Shown: positions 8,336 to 17,335 of the stretch, piece by piece
How positions within the stretch are numbered: position 1 is the first letter of the stretch
Layout of the letters: each line of letters opens with the position of its first letter
NCBI GenBank assembly: GCA_030433255.1
Contig: JAUIMI010000003.1
Coordinates: forward strand, 36,193-100,192
Direction of reading: 5' to 3'
Origin: a bacterium
GTDB lineage: Bacteria; Patescibacteriota; Minisyncoccia; Phycocordibacterales; UBA1006
DNA: 64,000 nt
Notes under the pieces: generated by a model
Seen by the model: only the letters and a program-made list of their open reading frames with translations
Databases searched by the model: none
Told to the model about the DNA's origin: nothing
Program-made: the position numbers and the translations under genes

Positions 8336-9532
8336 ATGTTAAAAAACACAATGCTTAATAAAATAGGGCTAGGAATTATGACATTTTCTTTTATTTTTCT
8401 TGGTTCTGGGACTGCAGTTTTTGCTGCTGAATGTGAATTTACAAGAACTCTTAAAGAAAATTCAGAAGGAGAAGATGTTCGTTGTTTACAAAAATATCTG
8501 AACGAATCAGGCACAAATATTAGTGCATCAGGACCAGGTTCAACAGGAAAAGAAACCGATGAATTTGGTTCATTAACAAAGAATGCTGTTATGAGATGGC
8601 AAGCAAAACATGGTTTAGTAGCCGATGGTATTTTTGGACCAGGTTCCCAAAAAAAATACGCTTCCCTTGTTAATATAACTTCAAATGTTGGTTCATCAAC
8701 AGACATTTCAGCAGGTGAATTAGAGGAACTACTTAAATCCTTACAAGATGAAGTAGATACTGAAACAAGCACAACGACAACAACTCAAACAGCCTTAGAT
8801 TCTCTCTTTAAAAATACCGTAAATAAATTCAAGGAGACACACCAGGCTATTGAAGATGCAGATGATGATGGGTACGATATTGATGATGCATCAAGTGATT
8901 ATTTTAATGCTATTGAAAATCTTATTGATGCGTTGGTGTATTATTTTAACGGAGATTATTCAAAAGCGGAATATGAGTTAGAAGATGCTCGTGATGAAGT
9001 GAATGACGCCTTTGATGAAACAGGTAATGATCAAAAAAAGGATGCTGAAGAAGCTATAGAAAAAGCTAAAGATGCAATTGATGATGCCGAAGACGAAATT
9101 GATGACGCCGATGATGATGGAGACGACGTTGATGACGCCGAAGATCTACTGGATGACGCTGAAGACCTTTTAGATCAAGCGGAGGACGCATTAGATGATG
9201 GAGATTATGATGACGCTGAGGATTTTGCAAATGATGCTGAAGACCTAGCAAACGACGCTATGGATGAATTAGATGGTGGTAGCCTAAAAGAAAAAGCTAA
9301 ACAAGCAATCGAAGACGCTGAAGACGAAATCGAAGACGCTGAAGACGAAATCGAAGACGCCGATGATGATGGAGACGACGTTGATGATGCCGAAGATCTA
9401 CTAGATGAAGCTGAAGATGCATTAGATGATGCATATGATAACTATGATGATGGAGATTATGAAGATGCTATTGATGACGCCGAAGATGCTGAAGATTTAG
9501 CGAAAGACGCAGTACGTGCAATTGAAAATTAA
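8336..9532 (+). CDS. Secreted peptidoglycan-binding protein with acidic repeats
   Basis: The 398-residue protein has a signal peptide (cleavage near AFA-AE, residues 28-32; a second ATG at codon 6 is an alternative start). A PG_binding_1-type domain follows at about residues 34-100 (DVRCLQKYLN, MRWQAKHGLVADGIFGP) with a cysteine pair (33 and 50). A Thr-rich linker precedes a very acidic helical region from about residue 170 to the end, made of imperfect repeats of DDAEDLL-type units. DADDDG occurs three times, like the start of calcium-binding EF-hand or thrombospondin-3 loops. It probably binds the cell wall and exposes a highly charged, perhaps Ca2+-binding, stalk. Function unproven. Confidence 0.75.
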   Translation: MLKNTMLNKIGLGIMTFSFIFLGSGTAVFAAECEFTRTLKENSEGEDVRCLQKYLNESGTNISASGPGSTGKETDEFGSLTKNAVMRWQAKHGLVADGIFGPGSQKKYASLVNITSNVGSSTDISAGELEELLKSLQDEVDTETSTTTTTQTALDSLFKNTVNKFKETHQAIEDADDDGYDIDDASSDYFNAIENLIDALVYYFNGDYSKAEYELEDARDEVNDAFDETGNDQKKDAEEAIEKAKDAIDDAEDEIDDADDDGDDVDDAEDLLDDAEDLLDQAEDALDDGDYDDAEDFANDAEDLANDAMDELDGGSLKEKAKQAIEDAEDEIEDAEDEIEDADDDGDDVDDAEDLLDEAEDALDDAYDNYDDGDYEDAIDDAEDAEDLAKDAVRAIEN

Positions 9533-9572
9533 AAATAAAAACTCACTTAATTATGGTGAGTTTTTATTTTTT
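9531..9572 (+). terminator. Terminator after acidic repeat protein
   Basis: Arms AAAAACTCAC/GTGAGTTTTT flanked by A- and T-rich tracts. Confidence 0.8.
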
Positions 9573-9651
9573 CTTAATTTACAATAACAGCCTATTAGTA
9601 CTAATTTATTTATATTGCAGGAGGTTGTAAATGTGATATACTTCTACTCAC

Positions 9652-9972
9652 ATGGATCAAAATCTTCAAAAATTAATTGAGGAAAATAATAAATTATTAA
9701 AAGAAAATTTATCGTTAACTCAAGAAAATTCTAAAAAGATTAAAAAAATTCAATCTCATATTCGACGAACAATGGTGGGTAAGGCGTTGTATTGGATTAT
9801 TATTATTAGTGTAACTATTGGAGCCTTTTACTTCTCTAAACCATATATTGATAATGCTATTCAAACCTATGACACGTTCAGAGAAAATGTAGACCGTTCT
9901 TCAAATATTATTAATAATCCTGGTTCTGTGTTTAAAGATGTTAATCTTGTTGAACAATTTTTTGGTTCATAG
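9652..9972 (+). CDS. Small coiled-coil membrane protein, unknown
   Basis: The 106-residue protein has an N-terminal coiled coil (residues 3-36, rich in Asn, Lys and Leu), one membrane helix (about 44-62) and a short C-terminal tail. No family is recognised. TATACT at 9637-9642 is 15 bases before the ATG. It lies 8 bp upstream of tRNA-Phe, so the two may be co-transcribed. Confidence 0.6.
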   Translation: MDQNLQKLIEENNKLLKENLSLTQENSKKIKKIQSHIRRTMVGKALYWIIIISVTIGAFYFSKPYIDNAIQTYDTFRENVDRSSNIINNPGSVFKDVNLVEQFFGS

Positions 9973-9980
9973 TTGTTTTT

Positions 9981-10054
9981 GCTCGGGTAGCTCAGTTGGT
10001 TAGAGCACTTGATTGAAGCTCAAGGTGTCGGCAGTTCGAGTCTGCCCCCGAGCA
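9981..10054 (+). tRNA. tRNA-Phe (GAA)
   Basis: Acceptor GCTCGGG/CCCGAGC, anticodon stem CTTGA/TCAAG around TTGAAGC (anticodon GAA), T-arm GGCAG/CTGCC, discriminator A. Confidence 0.95.
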
Positions 10055-10060
10055 CATATA

Positions 10061-10088
10061 AAAATCTCATAATATATTATGGGATTTT
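10061..10088 (+). terminator. Terminator after tRNA-Phe
   Basis: Arms AAAATCTCATAATA/TATTATGGGATTTT (one G-T pair). Confidence 0.75.
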
Positions 10089-10149
10089 ATTTTGCTATTG
10101 TGTTTTAAATAAAAAATTATATATTTAAATAAATTATTTAAATAAAAAA

Positions 10150-10527
10150 ATGGATTATACATCTTATAAAAAGTACTATTTTTATACAGCGTTATTTTTT
10201 ATCCTTGAGCTATTCTTTGTGTTTGCTGAGACTCATTTTATATTGAGAAATTACCTTACTGATATTTTTGCAGTTATGTATCTCTATTTTTTCTTTCGAA
10301 GTTGTAAGATAAAGGTGTTTACTTCTTTAGTGACTACTTTTGTTATCTCGTATTGTATTGAAATATCACAATATTTTAATGTATTTAAGGAATATAATGG
10401 TAGCTGGGTATCAGAATTAGTTTTTGGCTCGACCTTTGATGTTTGCGATTTACTTGCTTATAATATAGGACTTGGAATATGTATAATTATAGAACTAATG
10501 CATACAAAAAAACTACCTAGTTTCTAG
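10150..10527 (+). CDS. DUF2809-like membrane protein
   Basis: The 125-residue protein has four predicted membrane segments. Features resembling DUF2809 are the LRNYLTDIFAVMYLYFF segment, the buried EISQYF motif and the C-terminal FDVCDLLAYNIGL segment. The biochemical role of this family is unknown. It is a single gene closed by a bidirectional terminator shared with hsp20. Confidence 0.7.
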   Translation: MDYTSYKKYYFYTALFFILELFFVFAETHFILRNYLTDIFAVMYLYFFFRSCKIKVFTSLVTTFVISYCIEISQYFNVFKEYNGSWVSELVFGSTFDVCDLLAYNIGLGICIIIELMHTKKLPSF

Positions 10528-10538
10528 GTAGTTTTTAT
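10505..10538. terminator. Bidirectional terminator between DUF2809 and Hsp20 genes
   Basis: Arms AAAAACTACCTAG/CTAGGTAGTTTTT; overlaps the ends of both converging genes. Confidence 0.85.
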
Positions 10539-11011
10539 TTAATCTTCAGACGTGCTTGACGGTCTCTATCCACGAGAGGTAGAACAAGTGTTAATAATCC
10601 ATGTGATTCGTGAGCTTCTGCTAATTCAATGTCTATTTCTTCTGGAAGGTTAATAGTTCGTTCAAATGCTCCCCAGTATAATTCTTCGAAATATGTTGTA
10701 TCAATACGCCCTTCAGGTTCATTTTTACGTGAACCTTCAATGCTTACTTGATCACGGGTAAGAGTAATATTGATTTCAGATTTCTGGATACCTGCAACCA
10801 TTGTCTTTAGGATAATGGCATTATTAACACGGTACATATCAACTGAAAGTTCCCCAATTTCTTCTTCGTAGGTATCTTCAATTTCATCATCAATGTATTC
10901 ATCTTCTTCTGCTTCAAGATATTCTCCGTCCATTACATCGTAATCTTCATCTTCGTTATTAAATTTAATACTTCCTGTTAGTTTTTCAAAAAATGATTTT
11001 TTGTTTGTCAT
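10535..11011 (-). CDS. Hsp20 / alpha-crystallin small heat shock protein
   Basis: Small heat shock proteins hold unfolding proteins without ATP. The start chosen is ATG at 11011 (158 residues, MTNKKSFFEKL); a longer frame to 11062 would overlap prsW by 38 bp. The N-terminal 65 residues are unusually acidic. The alpha-crystallin domain runs from GELSVDMYRVNNAII to the end, with GAFERTINLPEEID and the GLLTLVLP motif that replaces the usual GxLxIxxP. There is no C-terminal IxI-type extension beyond LKIK. It lies directly downstream of prsW on the same strand. Confidence 0.85.
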   Translation of the reverse strand: MTNKKSFFEKLTGSIKFNNEDEDYDVMDGEYLEAEEDEYIDDEIEDTYEEEIGELSVDMYRVNNAIILKTMVAGIQKSEINITLTRDQVSIEGSRKNEPEGRIDTTYFEELYWGAFERTINLPEEIDIELAEAHESHGLLTLVLPLVDRDRQARLKIK

Positions 11012-11024
11012 AATATTATTTAGA

Positions 11025-11717
11025 TTAGTGATTAATACGTCGGACTTTTTCAAAAAGTGCAATAATGATAAGTGTTACCAACCATAATATCCCCAAGGTA
11101 AGAAGTCCATTAATCTCTACATACTTAATTATAAAGTAGTTGAAAATGGTATGCAATATAATTACAATTCCGAGTCCAAGTATAGTAAAAAGGATTTTAG
11201 TGTTTCTTTTTTTATAACAAACAAATCCAATAATAATTCCTAATATTGCAGCAAGAACACTGTGTAGAATACTTGCCCCTAAGAATCGTAAGGTACCAGT
11301 TTCAATAATGAATGATATATCTTGCTGGAGACTCGGTTCAAGGAGGAACATTACGTTTTCAGCTGCAGCGAAACCCAAAGATCCTGTAATTAAATAAATA
11401 GCGTAATCAATAGGTTCATCTAGGTATGATGAGTGAAAGTCTATAAGAAATACTACTGCAAATTTTACAATTTCCTCAGCAGCAGCAAAAATTAGTATGC
11501 GTTCCGTTCCTACGATACCCATTGCTTTTACTAATTGTTCTGTTGGGAGAACAATAAAAACTGACAATGCGCCAGCAAAAAAAGTTAGCATAAGTAATCC
11601 ACGTGGTTCAGGTTGGAATCGATCCTCTCGTAACCAAAAAAACAACCACAATAAAGTAGGAATGACTCCAGTAAGGAGTATTGTCCACACTACTTGGGTT
11701 GTTAATATTTCGGCCAT
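11025..11717 (-). CDS. PrsW-like intramembrane metalloprotease
   Basis: The 230-residue protein has about seven hydrophobic segments and the motif AAAEEIVKF, the EExxK/R signature of PrsW proteases, with SLGFAAAENVMF and a His-containing ASILHSVLAAILG helix further on, as in the family. PrsW of Bacillus starts proteolysis of the anti-sigma factor RsiW. An ECF sigma factor with a membrane partner is encoded at 21-22.3 kb, which makes a functional link conceivable. It overlaps the valS 3' end by 16 bp and lies upstream of hsp20, suggesting a valS-prsW-hsp20 operon. Confidence 0.85.
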   Translation of the reverse strand: MAEILTTQVVWTILLTGVIPTLLWLFFWLREDRFQPEPRGLLMLTFFAGALSVFIVLPTEQLVKAMGIVGTERILIFAAAEEIVKFAVVFLIDFHSSYLDEPIDYAIYLITGSLGFAAAENVMFLLEPSLQQDISFIIETGTLRFLGASILHSVLAAILGIIIGFVCYKKRNTKILFTILGLGIVIILHTIFNYFIIKYVEINGLLTLGILWLVTLIIIALFEKVRRINH

Positions 11718-13900
11718 AATGCTGTCATTAGTATATCACGGTCGGTATCATTTTTGATATCTTGCCATATTTCTTCTGTGATAAATGGCATAAATGGGTG
11801 AAGAATAATAAGCATTGTTTTGAGTGTTTGCCGTAAGAAATGTTTTCGAGACATTACCTCTATTTCATTTCCATTTTCAAAAATATTTTTTGACTCTTCT
11901 AGTATCTCATCTGCAAACGTATGCCAAATATAGTGATATAGTTTTTCTCCGACAATGTAATATTTAAATTCATCCATTTCTTTAGTTATTTCAGAAATTA
12001 ATGTTTGTTGCTCGTTGAGTAATTCCTTGTCTCGCGGTGAAAATTCTATTAAATCATTATCATCTGATACATGTGTTTCTGTGAGGATAAACCGTGTTAT
12101 GTTCCATAATTTATTCCCAAATTTTGAATAGGCTTTTATTTTATTTTCATCAAGGTTTACATCATTCCCAGGACCGTTACCAACAATCATTGCCATACGC
12201 AGAGCATCGGTTCCGTATTTTTCAATAAGATCTACTGGGTTAATAATATTTCCAAGTGACTTGGACATTTTTCTTCCCTGTGCGTCACGCACTAATCCAT
12301 GAAGGTAGACTGTTTCAAAAGGAATATCTCCTAATAAATAGGTTGTCATGAGAATCATACGAGCTACCCAAAAAGGTAAAATATCATATCCGGTTTCAAG
12401 AACTTGGGTAGGATGATACGTATGGAGATCCTTCGAATCAAGGTTTGGCCATCCAAGTGTAGAAAACGTCCATAACCCAGATGAAAACCAAGTATCAAGA
12501 GTGTCTTCATCTTGGACCCATTCTCCTGAATCATCTGGTGCATGTGCTCCTACGTGTATTTCTTCACCTTTGTACCAAACAGGAATTCGATGACCAAACC
12601 AAATTTGTCGTGAAATATTCCAATCACGTAAATTATTAATCCAGTGTAAATATTGTTTTTCAAATTGAGCTGGCATTATCTTAATTTGTTCATTTTCGAC
12701 TACTTGCAACATTAGTTCTTTTAATGTTACTTGTGAACCTGATGTAATACCGTCAATATTTGAGTAAGGAAGGGTAAATTTTTTATTTACATCAATCCAC
12801 CACTGTAATTTTGGTAAGGGTTCGATGACCGCACCTGTTCGTTCGGCGGTTCCAACACTTTGTATAATGTCTTCTGTTTCAATGAGTAACCCTTCTGATT
12901 CGAGCCATGCTACAACTGACTCACGTGCTTGAGCTACTTTTGTATCTTTTACACCTTCCATTCCAATAGTCATTTTCCCATATTCATTAATAATTTGTTT
13001 TAATGGTAGGTTATGACGTTCTGCAATTTCCCAGTCTGCAATTGAATGAGCAGGTGTTACCCCTAGAGCACCAACACCAAATTCCGGGTCAACATGTTCA
13101 TCTGCGACAATTTTTACAGTAACGTCTGCTCCTGCAAAATTAAACGAGTATTCATTCCCAATATATTGTTGGTATCGTTTATCGTCCGGGTGTACTGCAA
13201 CTGCGGTATCCCCTAATTTTGTTTCTGGTCGTGTGGTTGCAATAGGAAAAGGGAAGTCATGTGAATATTTAAAGGTATACATTTTTCCAGGACGGTCCAC
13301 GCGAACAACTTCATCATCAGAAATAGTTGTTTGACCTTTTGTATCCCAATTAACAATACGTTCCTTACGATAAATAAGATTATCATCGTACATTTTCTTA
13401 AAAGCTGTATATACTGCTTCTTCACGTTGTTCATCTAGGGTATATGCCTCACGTGACCAATCGAGCGATGCACCCATTTTTTTACATTGAGCAATAATAG
13501 TATCATGTGAATTTTGTGCAAATTCATTCACTTTCTTTAAAAATTCTTCACGTCCCAAATCATGTTTACGAATTTTTTCTTTTTGTAATAGCTTTTCTAC
13601 TTTTGATTGTGTTGCGATAGCCGCATGATCAGTTCCAGGAATCCATAATGTTTTTTTTCCAAGTAATCGATTGTATCGAACCATGATATCTTCGATAGCT
13701 AGCATTGATGCATGACCTGTATGCAATGTTCCTGTTACATTTGGCGGAGGAAGTACGATAGAAAAAGATTCTGCGTCAGGTTGTGTTAACTGTGCATTAA
13801 TCATTTCATCAGGATTAAAAAAACCTGATTCTTCCCATTTTTTATAAATAGCATCTTCAGTTTTTTGAGCATTATAAGGGCTTAAAAATTTCTCATTCAT
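11702..13900 (-). CDS. valS: Valyl-tRNA synthetase, short form
   Basis: ValRS charges tRNA-Val. The 732-residue protein has the HIGH-type motif PPPNVTGTLHTGHA near residue 51, an editing domain in the middle (TTRPETKLGDTAVAVHP), WFSSGLW, and the KMSKS loop GRKMSKSLGN. The anticodon-binding domain ends with a HPFMPFITEEIWQ segment. It stops there: the C-terminal coiled-coil arm of about 100-150 residues found in typical bacterial ValRS is missing. Editing residues appear present, so it is probably functional. Confidence 0.95.
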   Translation of the reverse strand: MNEKFLSPYNAQKTEDAIYKKWEESGFFNPDEMINAQLTQPDAESFSIVLPPPNVTGTLHTGHASMLAIEDIMVRYNRLLGKKTLWIPGTDHAAIATQSKVEKLLQKEKIRKHDLGREEFLKKVNEFAQNSHDTIIAQCKKMGASLDWSREAYTLDEQREEAVYTAFKKMYDDNLIYRKERIVNWDTKGQTTISDDEVVRVDRPGKMYTFKYSHDFPFPIATTRPETKLGDTAVAVHPDDKRYQQYIGNEYSFNFAGADVTVKIVADEHVDPEFGVGALGVTPAHSIADWEIAERHNLPLKQIINEYGKMTIGMEGVKDTKVAQARESVVAWLESEGLLIETEDIIQSVGTAERTGAVIEPLPKLQWWIDVNKKFTLPYSNIDGITSGSQVTLKELMLQVVENEQIKIMPAQFEKQYLHWINNLRDWNISRQIWFGHRIPVWYKGEEIHVGAHAPDDSGEWVQDEDTLDTWFSSGLWTFSTLGWPNLDSKDLHTYHPTQVLETGYDILPFWVARMILMTTYLLGDIPFETVYLHGLVRDAQGRKMSKSLGNIINPVDLIEKYGTDALRMAMIVGNGPGNDVNLDENKIKAYSKFGNKLWNITRFILTETHVSDDNDLIEFSPRDKELLNEQQTLISEITKEMDEFKYYIVGEKLYHYIWHTFADEILEESKNIFENGNEIEVMSRKHFLRQTLKTMLIILHPFMPFITEEIWQDIKNDTDRDILMTALWPKY

Positions 13901-14007
13901 AATTGATATCCTATCATATTGGTGTTTATTTTAAAGATTATAATAAAAAAATATTGCTTTTTAAATTATTTATGATTTAATTTATTTAAATTAAAAAACA
14001 AAATAAT

Positions 14008-14678
14008 ATGGTTGCACGATTGGTAAACGCACCAACGAATTTATTTATTAATTTCTTAGTTGGTTAAATAGAAATTCAACTCAACTTCTTGATGAAGAAA
14101 AAGAAAAATTCCGTTTATTTGTTGAAAGTAAAAACAATACATGTGTTTTCTTTGGTGAGTGGCCGAAAGAACGAGTTGTCACTGAAAAAGACGTACTACG
14201 GTTACATGAAAAATACGATAAAAAAGCAGATACTAAAACCTCTAAAAGAGCTCAGGTTGCACAGGTGCTGCAGTGGGTAACTTTGGTTATTATCTCTGGT
14301 ATACTAACTGGTATACCTAGCATGGATACTTCGGGTAAGGTTAAAATTATTTTAACTATTATCGCTGTGTTTATTGGATTAGTAATAACTAAAATACAAA
14401 AAAGTAAACTTATTACAATACGTATTGATGCTTATAAGTATAGATTAAAACAGATACAATTAGAAAAAGAATATGTACCAAAAGGATTGTTACCTGCTGA
14501 TACACTTATTAATAAAGCGCTCAGAGGATCTTCCCGTGTTGAAGAGGAAGAGCGAGATATAGAATATGAAAAATATTCTTTAACGAACTTAGAATTGATT
14601 ATTGTTTTTCTTATACAATTTATGTATTTTGGTATTTTAGTTATTAATTTCTTTATTATTAATTTTTTACAACTTTAA
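14008..14678 (+). pseudogene. Unrecognised membrane protein gene with a likely frameshift
   Basis: An ATG at 14008 opens a 19-codon frame (MVARLVNAPTN...) that ends at a TAA near 14065. Immediately overlapping it, another frame continues without a stop to 14678 but has no ATG, GTG or TTG near its beginning; its first such codon is the GTG at 14265. Reading it from about 14056 gives WLNRNSTQLLDEEKEKFRL, then a soluble region of about 60 residues, two membrane segments, a basic charged region and a third hydrophobic C-terminus. One inserted base near 14055 would join both into a protein of about 220 residues. No family is recognised; two adjacent helices followed by a charged segment is a layout seen in several small effector families, but no motif supports that. 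Confidence 0.5.
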
Positions 14679-15851
14679 ATTACCAACAGCTACTATCTCA
14701 TTTTCTGGGATGGTAGCTTTTTGTTTATTTTCTACATGGTTAATAAATCCAGCTGTTGCAATCATGAGGCTATTATCACCACACATTTTTTGCTCTGGTA
14801 GATAGAGTGGAATATTATATTCTTCTATTTTTTGTTTGAATGCTTTGATGATAAATTTATTTGCAGAAACGCCTCCAGCAATAATAAGTCCTTGTACATT
14901 GTATGCTTCAACAGCACTCATCGTTTTTTTAATAAGAACTTCAGTGACCGCGTGTTCAAATTCACGAGCTATGTCGTATATAATTTGTTTATTTAATTTT
15001 TTTTCTTTTTGTAAATCATCAATAAGATACCGTGCTGCTGTTTTAAGTCCAGAGAATGAAAATCGATAATCACCAGAATTAATCATTGGGCGAGGAAGAG
15101 CTATGTTCTCATTTTCAAATCCTTTTTGTGCTGCGGTTGAAATCTTTGGACCTCCTGGATAATCCATACCTAGCATACGTGCTACTTTGTCAAAGGCCTC
15201 ACCAACAGCATCATCAATGGTTTCTCCGATGATTTCATATACACCCCAATTTTTTATTAGTACGAGTTGTGTATGTCCACCAGATATTAATAATGAGATT
15301 ATTGGAAAAGAAAATTCTGATAGGTCTAATAATGCGTGTTCTTGGTTCAGGTAATTTTCTTTCAAGAGAATAGAAGTGATATGACCTTCCATATGGTTAA
15401 CAGGAATGATTGGTATATTCCAAATATTTGATAGTGCTCGTGCAAAATTAACACCAATCCATAATGCTGGGGCTAATCCTGGACCATAAGTAACCATAAT
15501 CATATCAATTGAAGGTGTTTCTATATTTTGTAATAGTGAGATAAGTGATTTATATAGTTCAGGTTCACGTTCTAGAATACCTTCTATTTTCTCAAGATTT
15601 TCAATGTTTATTTTTTTTTCTGTATACAGATTTGCTTCTTTGAGTGCTTGTTTTAACAGAGGAACAAGGTTCTTTGCATGTTCTCGTTTTGCTAGGGCAG
15701 GGAAAACGCCACCGTATTCTGCATGAATATCGATTTGTGAAATAACTAAATCAGATAATACTTTGAAATTAGTATTATTTTCATAGGTATGAGTTTGTAT
15801 AATTGAAAGAGCTGTTTCATCACAGCTTGTTTCAATGGCAAGAATATTCAT
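14667..15851 (-). CDS. tsaD: tRNA N6-threonylcarbamoyladenosine transferase TsaD, with insertion
   Basis: TsaD transfers the threonylcarbamoyl group to A37 of ANN-decoding tRNAs, working with TsaB/TsaE/TsaC. The protein has ETSCDET at the N-terminus, metal-binding NHMEGHI, LLISGGHTQLV, AFDKVARMLG with YPGGP, and the GGVSANKF motif. At 394 residues it is about 50 longer than usual. Much of the excess is an insertion around residues 88-118 (EGILEREPELYKSL and following) just before the VTYGPGLAPALWIGV strand. All catalytic motifs are intact. It converges with the frameshifted membrane protein gene, overlapping its 3' end by 12 bp. Confidence 0.93.
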   Translation of the reverse strand: MNILAIETSCDETALSIIQTHTYENNTNFKVLSDLVISQIDIHAEYGGVFPALAKREHAKNLVPLLKQALKEANLYTEKKINIENLEKIEGILEREPELYKSLISLLQNIETPSIDMIMVTYGPGLAPALWIGVNFARALSNIWNIPIIPVNHMEGHITSILLKENYLNQEHALLDLSEFSFPIISLLISGGHTQLVLIKNWGVYEIIGETIDDAVGEAFDKVARMLGMDYPGGPKISTAAQKGFENENIALPRPMINSGDYRFSFSGLKTAARYLIDDLQKEKKLNKQIIYDIAREFEHAVTEVLIKKTMSAVEAYNVQGLIIAGGVSANKFIIKAFKQKIEEYNIPLYLPEQKMCGDNSLMIATAGFINHVENKQKATIPENEIVAVGNLKL

Positions 15852-15965
15852 ATACTCGTACTATATCAAAACTTTATAAAATGTGGAGAACTACATGAGA
15901 ATACTTGTTTTTTTTGAAAAAATTAGTTTAATATAATATATATTACTCAATTAATAATATATATT

Positions 15966-17045
15966 ATGAAATCATTTATATTAAAAACTTTTTTTGCAGG
16001 GATATTATTATTCAGCGGATTTTATGTTTATAACGCAGAAGCACAATCAGTTGATAGCTATTACACAGTAGGTTCAACATACCAACAATATCCAGTTGTT
16101 TCTTCTGAGCCGTATTACTATAATCCTAATCAAGAATACATTAATCAATTATTGCAACTCATTGCACAATTGCAAGCTCAATTAGAAGCTCAAAGTAATT
16201 ATGGTTATAACAACTCATACCCTTACTATGGTAATTATAATACCTATAATCCTTACACCTATACAACAACATCAGGAAATAATTCATATTCTAATTCTGA
16301 TGATAGACCAGATGTAGATACCAAATCTGCTCGTGATATAGAAGATGATTCAGCAGAACTTCGTGGAGATGTTGATATGAATGATGCACGTAATGGAATT
16401 GTATTCTTTGTATATGGTCAAGATGAGGACAAGATTGAAGACGTAGAAGATGATTATGACGAATATGATGATGTTCGAGACGATGAAGAAGATGACGACT
16501 TTGAAGTTGTGAAAGTCGATAATGATCTTGATGACGATGATTCTTACGATGAAGAGGTAGATAATTTAGAAGAAGGAGAAGATTACTATTTTGTTATCTG
16601 TGTTGAATATGATGATGAAGATGGTGATGAGACATTAGAATGTGGAGATGTCGAAGATTTTGAAACAGATGGAGATTCTGATGAAGAGCCAGACGTAGAA
16701 ACTGATAGCGCTACTGATATTGATGACGATTCAGCAGAACTTCGTGGAGATGTCGATATGAATGACTACGACGGAGGACGTGTATTCTTTGTTTGGGGAC
16801 AAGACGAAGATGACGTTGAAGATGTTGAAGAGGAAGATTCATACAGCGACGTTGATGAAAATGGTGATGATTTACAAAAAGAAAGTGTAGATAATGACTT
16901 TGATGGAAATGATTCTTTTGAATTAAACATTTATAACCTTGATGATAATACTGATTACTATTTCAGGATTTGCGTTGAGTATGAGGATGATGGAAATAAT
17001 GACACACTAGAATGTGGAGATGTCGAAGATTTTGAAACAGACTAA
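15966..17045 (+). CDS. Secreted acidic surface protein with two Fn3-like repeats
   Basis: The 359-residue protein starts with a signal peptide (residues 1-26, cleavage after AEA). A Gln-rich helical stretch follows (QLLQLIAQLQAQLEAQ), then a Tyr/Asn/Ser-rich linker to about residue 110. Two tandem domains of about 120 residues follow, each opening with DDSAELRGDVDMND and closing with a YYF.ICVEY strand and LECGDVEDFETD. Their beta-strand pattern resembles fibronectin type III domains, and each has one cysteine pair that could form a disulfide. Surface loops are extremely rich in Asp and Glu. It is likely a cell-surface or adhesion protein. It is a single gene followed by a perfect palindromic terminator. 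Confidence 0.7.
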   Translation: MKSFILKTFFAGILLFSGFYVYNAEAQSVDSYYTVGSTYQQYPVVSSEPYYYNPNQEYINQLLQLIAQLQAQLEAQSNYGYNNSYPYYGNYNTYNPYTYTTTSGNNSYSNSDDRPDVDTKSARDIEDDSAELRGDVDMNDARNGIVFFVYGQDEDKIEDVEDDYDEYDDVRDDEEDDDFEVVKVDNDLDDDDSYDEEVDNLEEGEDYYFVICVEYDDEDGDETLECGDVEDFETDGDSDEEPDVETDSATDIDDDSAELRGDVDMNDYDGGRVFFVWGQDEDDVEDVEEEDSYSDVDENGDDLQKESVDNDFDGNDSFELNIYNLDDNTDYYFRICVEYEDDGNNDTLECGDVEDFETD

Positions 17046-17057
17046 TTTCATCATAAA

Positions 17058-17103
17058 TATCCAAAATAAAAAACTTTCATATGAAAGTTTTTTATTTTGG
17101 ATA
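17058..17103. terminator. Perfect 46-bp palindrome, probable bidirectional terminator
   Basis: The 46 bases are their own reverse complement, centred between 17080 and 17081 (CTTTCAT/ATGAAAG with A- and T-rich flanks). Transcribed, it gives a very stable hairpin followed by T-rich sequence. The following 230 bp to 17335 hold no gene I can support; a TATAAT-like promoter region precedes the adaptor gene. Confidence 0.8.
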
Positions 17104-17335
17104 CGTACTAGTTAGTAGACAACATATATGTCGAACAAAGTTGTAAGTAATGAATAAAAAATACGCAAAACCAACTATTAATATGGGTACATTCCTTCTT
17201 CACTAAAACATTATTACTGCCATAGTGTTTTTTAATTATTAATATCTAATTTAGAGTGAAAGTTTTTTAAAAATTATTCGTACTATGTAGAGGAAGTTAT
17301 ATATTATAACTAATACATTCAATAATTAAGTCATT

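Noticed and set aside
9066..9251. His/Leu-rich open frame opposite the acidic repeats
   Set aside because: It is a shadow produced by the repetitive Asp/Glu codons on the other strand.
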